Notes under the pieces: model-generated
What the model was told of the DNA's origin: nothing
What the model saw: only the letters and a program-made list of their open reading frames with translations
The model's database searches: none
Origin: an uncultured Prevotellaceae bacterium
Lineage (GTDB): Bacteria; Bacteroidota; Bacteroidia; Bacteroidales; Bacteroidaceae
NCBI GenBank assembly: GCA_946408305.1
Contig: CAMJRQ010000050.1
Span: 1 to 7,749, forward strand
Direction: 5' to 3'
Length of the DNA: 7,749 nucleotides
In this document: piece after piece, positions 5,553 through 7,749 of the stretch
Layout of the letters: the number at the start of each line of letters is the position of its first letter
Position numbering within the stretch: the first letter of the stretch is position 1
Made by a program: the position numbers and the translations under genes

Positions 5553-6551
5553 ATGTTTAACCTGCTGGGATTGTTCACCCCCGAGTGGGGGCACACCTAC
5601 TTGGCAGAGGGCTTTGGCAAGATTTACGCGCTGCGAAGCCTTCCCGAGGGTTCGTCGCTCTGCCTCTTCGACGGGCAGACGGGGCACCCGCTCGGCGAAT
5701 ATCCCACGCCGGGGCGCCATTCGAGCCACATCACCCTGCTGCCGCGTCAGGCCGTGGTGGCTGACTACACCAGCGGCTCGCTCTCGCTTTTCGACCTCTC
5801 GCCCGACGGCATCCCCTCTGCCCCACCCCGTCTGCTCACGTTCAGCGGCCACGGCCCCGACCCCCAGCGGCAGCAGAGCCCCCACGTCCACTCGTCCTTC
5901 CTGGCCGAAGGCGGACAGCGGCTCTGGGTCGTTGACCTCGGGACGGACACGCTCCACCGCTATCGTGTGGCCGACGGGCAGCTGGATGCCGACTCCGACG
6001 AACCCGTCAGTCTGCCTCCGGGCTGCGGGCCGCGCATGGGAGTGGAGCATCCGCTGTCGCACCTCCTCTACGTGGTGACCGAACTGAGCGACGAGGTGCT
6101 GGTGTGCCAGCCCTCTGCGACGGAGGGATTGCACATCGTCCAGCGCTTCTGCCTCCACGAGGAGCACCCTCAGGGCGGCGCACACATTGCCCTCAGCCCC
6201 GACGGACACAGGCTCTATGCCACCGTGCGCGTCAGCAGCACTCGCGGAGCAGCGAGCTGCACCTCGGCCGACCGCATCGCCACCTTCCGCATCAACTCCG
6301 ACGGCACCCTTGCTCCCCCCACCTTCACTCCCACCGGAGCCCACCCGCGCCATTTCTCGCTGAGTCCCGGAGGCGACCTCCTCTGCGTGGCCTGCCGCGA
6401 CGACAACTGCCTGCTCTTCTATGCCCTCGACCCCTCGTCGGGCATTCCCACTACGCTCATCAGGCGCCTCCCGGCTCCGGCCCCGGTATTCGCCGAATGG
6501 CGAGGATGGAGCCACCAATGGTTCAGCACTTCACCATTTCCACAACCTTAA
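5553..6551 (+). CDS. Seven-bladed beta-propeller lactonase, N-terminally short
   Basis: A 332-residue member of the 6-phosphogluconolactonase (Pgl/YbhE-type lactonase) family. Family signatures appear in order: VADYTSGSLSLFDL (69-82), GHGPDPQRQQSPHVHSS (99-115), VVDLGTDTLHRYRV (126-139), GCGPRMGVEHPLSHLLYVVTELSD (157-180), GGAHIALSPDGHRLYATVR (208-226) and GAHPRHFSLSPGGDLLCVACRDD (262-284). It should hydrolyse a sugar lactone to the open acid, here without phosphate if the pathway is non-phosphorylating. There is no signal peptide, so it is cytoplasmic. The first family strands (the GTYT...GIYxYxFD region, about 35 residues) are absent: the protein opens at FNLLGLFTPEWGHTYLA. An in-frame TAG at 5532-5534 and the lack of upstream starts rule out a longer form. 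The C-terminal RGWSHQWFSTSPFPQP extends beyond the usual end. Confidence 0.83.
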   Translation: MFNLLGLFTPEWGHTYLAEGFGKIYALRSLPEGSSLCLFDGQTGHPLGEYPTPGRHSSHITLLPRQAVVADYTSGSLSLFDLSPDGIPSAPPRLLTFSGHGPDPQRQQSPHVHSSFLAEGGQRLWVVDLGTDTLHRYRVADGQLDADSDEPVSLPPGCGPRMGVEHPLSHLLYVVTELSDEVLVCQPSATEGLHIVQRFCLHEEHPQGGAHIALSPDGHRLYATVRVSSTRGAASCTSADRIATFRINSDGTLAPPTFTPTGAHPRHFSLSPGGDLLCVACRDDNCLLFYALDPSSGIPTTLIRRLPAPAPVFAEWRGWSHQWFSTSPFPQP

Positions 6552-6569
6552 CAATTAAACAAAACAGTC

Positions 6570-7571
6570 ATGAAACGTATTCTCTGCCTCCTCCTCGCAG
6601 CAGCCTTTGCCACACAGGGCATCAAGGCCAAGGACAAAGACCCCATCATCGTGGCCTACATCGCCGCATGGACCACCGAGAAGCTCCCCGACCCCACGCT
6701 GATGACCCACATCAACTATGCCTTCGGGAATGTCACCAAGACGTTCGACGGCTTGACCATCACGAAACCCGACTATCTCCGAAAGGTGATGACGCTCAAG
6801 GAGCAGAAGCCCTCGCTGAAGATTATCCTCTCCATCGGCGGATGGGGGGCTGGCAACTTCAGCGAGATGGCTGCCGACGAGCGTTGCCGCCAGAGTTTCG
6901 TGGACGCCTGCAAGCGGGCCGTAGACGAATATGGGCTCGACGGCATCGACATCGACTGGGAATACCCCACCAGCAACGAGGCGGGCATCTCCAGCTCGCC
7001 CGACGACACGGACAACTTCACCCTGCTCATGCGCGACCTGCGCCGTGCGCTGGGCAAGAAGAAGCTGCTCACCATTGCCACCATCGCCGACGCCAAGTTC
7101 ATCGACTTCCGCGCCTGCATGAAGTATCTCGACTTCGTGAACATCATGGCCTACGACGTGGCCAATCCGCCCTACCACCACACGACGCTCTATCGCTCGG
7201 CTCTCTCGGGCCGCATCACGGTGGACGAAGCCGTCCAGGCTCATCTGAAAGCCGGTGTGCCGCGCCAGAAGCTCACGCTCGGCATGCCGCTCTATGGCCG
7301 TGGCGGGGGAAAGGACAAGGTGCTGGGCCGCTTCGTGAAGACGGGCCAGACGGGCGGACTCTATCAGCGCCACTGGGACGAGGTGGGCAAGGTGCCCTAT
7401 CTGGCCGGAGCCGACGGCAAGCTGGTGCTGGCCTACGACAGCCCCGTCTCGCTGGCCTACAAGTGTCGCTACATCAAGGAGCAGGGTCTGCTGGGCGCCA
7501 TGTACTGGCAGTGCACCGACGACACCGAGCTCGGCGAAGGCATGCGCACCATCTTCCTGAACCTGCGGTAG
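6570..7571 (+). CDS. Exported GH18 glycosidase (chitinase-like)
   Basis: A 333-residue single-domain glycoside hydrolase family 18 enzyme. It starts with a signal peptide (K2-R3, hydrophobic core 4-14, possible cleavage after A14 or A20), so it acts in the periplasm or outside. The barrel shows SIGGWG (88-93), the catalytic DxxDxDxE motif as DGIDIDWE (124-131, acid E131), MAYD (193-196), GMPLYGRG (238-245) and GAMYWQ (309-314). GH18 enzymes cleave beta-1,4 bonds next to GlcNAc by substrate assistance, in chitin, peptidoglycan fragments or N-glycans. No carbohydrate-binding module is present, and the region between GMPLYGR and the WDEVGKVPY segment is short, so the alpha+beta insertion of large chitinases is reduced. 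It starts 18 bases after the lactonase stop and is probably co-transcribed, although GlcNAc is not an obvious substrate for the upstream enzymes. Chitinase and endo-beta-N-acetylglucosaminidase cannot be told apart here. Confidence 0.9.
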   Translation: MKRILCLLLAAAFATQGIKAKDKDPIIVAYIAAWTTEKLPDPTLMTHINYAFGNVTKTFDGLTITKPDYLRKVMTLKEQKPSLKIILSIGGWGAGNFSEMAADERCRQSFVDACKRAVDEYGLDGIDIDWEYPTSNEAGISSSPDDTDNFTLLMRDLRRALGKKKLLTIATIADAKFIDFRACMKYLDFVNIMAYDVANPPYHHTTLYRSALSGRITVDEAVQAHLKAGVPRQKLTLGMPLYGRGGGKDKVLGRFVKTGQTGGLYQRHWDEVGKVPYLAGADGKLVLAYDSPVSLAYKCRYIKEQGLLGAMYWQCTDDTELGEGMRTIFLNLR

Positions 7572-7575
7572 AATG

Positions 7576-7601
7576 CCCTTCCCCGTCGAATCGGGGGAGG
7601 G
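7576..7601. terminator. GC-rich hairpin between convergent genes
   Basis: CCCTTCCCCG (7576-7585) pairs with CGGGGGAGGG (7592-7601) around the loop TCGAAT, giving 10 pairs including one U-G. It begins four bases after the GH18 stop and ends nine bases before the stop of the opposing gene, the position of a shared terminator. Neither strand has a downstream T-run: the + strand continues ATAAAAACG, and the minus strand has its T-run before the hairpin. It may pause polymerase or protect 3' ends rather than act as a textbook terminator. Confidence 0.5.
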
Positions 7602-7610
7602 ATAAAAACG

Positions 7611-7748
7611 CTATTCAATCGTCAGGAAGCAGAGCGAATGGGGCGGCAGGCTAACGGTTCCGTTCTTCACCGCGAACGTCTGCTGCTGGGGGCGCACGTG
7701 CTCGTCGCCGCGGTCGTTATAGTCGTCGGCCGAGCGTCCGCTGAGCAC
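7611..7748 (-). CDS. C-terminus of a probable GH51-like alpha-L-arabinofuranosidase (partial)
   Basis: On the minus strand an open frame enters from the right edge and ends at TAG (complement of 7611-7613), giving 45 residues. It begins VLSGRSADDYNDRGDEHVRP and ends VSLPPHSLCFLTIE. A YN...D..xVxP stretch followed by a final strand with LPPHSLxxLxI is the pattern I associate with the C-terminal beta-sandwich of GH51 alpha-L-arabinofuranosidases. Other glycosidase families (GH30, GH39, GH5) also end in LPxxS-type strands, so the family is tentative. It converges on the operon and is transcribed separately. If the call is right, it would release arabinose from hemicellulose or pectin side chains. 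Confidence 0.5.
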   Translation of the reverse strand: MLSGRSADDYNDRGDEHVRPQQQTFAVKNGTVSLPPHSLCFLTIE

Positions 7749-7749
7749 C

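Noticed and set aside
6104..7654. A 516-codon + strand frame overlapping the lactonase and GH18 genes
   Set aside because: It is a shifted frame through two clear genes and reads as R/H/P-rich sequence typical of frame shadows in GC-rich DNA.
1..7749. CRISPR arrays, tRNA or rRNA genes, insertion sequences, toxin-antitoxin or defence genes
   Set aside because: I looked for spaced direct repeats, cloverleaf-like segments, transposase motifs and terminal inverted repeats and saw none; the only long symmetry is the single palindrome at 848-887, with no transposase beside it.

Overview
The window looks like a chromosomal piece of a fairly GC-rich member of the Bacteroidota, probably a Prevotella-like Bacteroidales. 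The reasons are A-rich leaders in place of Shine-Dalgarno sites, a TAnnTTTG-type -7 promoter element, AT-rich spacers made of short degenerate repeats, and the mix of secreted glycoside hydrolases with carbohydrate-catabolic genes. The genus is inference; no rRNA or other marker gene is present.

Layout. Positions 2-184 hold the last 60 codons of an unrecognised gene. Positions 226-693 encode a small exported protein built almost entirely from six tandem 20-residue repeats. A gene-free stretch of about 600 bases follows (694-1292). It contains a perfect 40-bp palindrome, a four-unit 7-bp repeat, a possible operator-like inverted repeat and a likely promoter. From 1293 to 7571 six genes run on the + strand with gaps of only 18-58 bases and look like one operon: a DgoT/ExuT-like MFS transporter, an SDR dehydrogenase, an enolase-superfamily sugar-acid dehydratase, an RraA-family aldolase-like protein, a beta-propeller lactonase that lacks its usual N-terminus, and an exported GH18 glycosidase. 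Converging on them from the right edge is the C-terminus of a minus-strand gene, probably a GH51-like alpha-L-arabinofuranosidase, with a GC-rich hairpin between the two stop codons.

How the genes may work together. Transporter, dehydrogenase, lactonase, dehydratase and class II pyruvate aldolase are the parts of a non-phosphorylating, Entner-Doudoroff-like route from an aldose or aldonate (or its lactone) to pyruvate plus an aldehyde. No sugar kinase and no KDPG-type aldolase is visible. The catalytic spacing of the dehydratase matches E. coli galactonate dehydratase as I remember it, but the protein has an insertion of about 60 residues in its barrel, so its substrate may be new. The flanking glycosidases suggest the substrate comes from a glycan, perhaps arabinose-containing. 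No SusC/SusD pair, regulator or kinase is seen inside the window.
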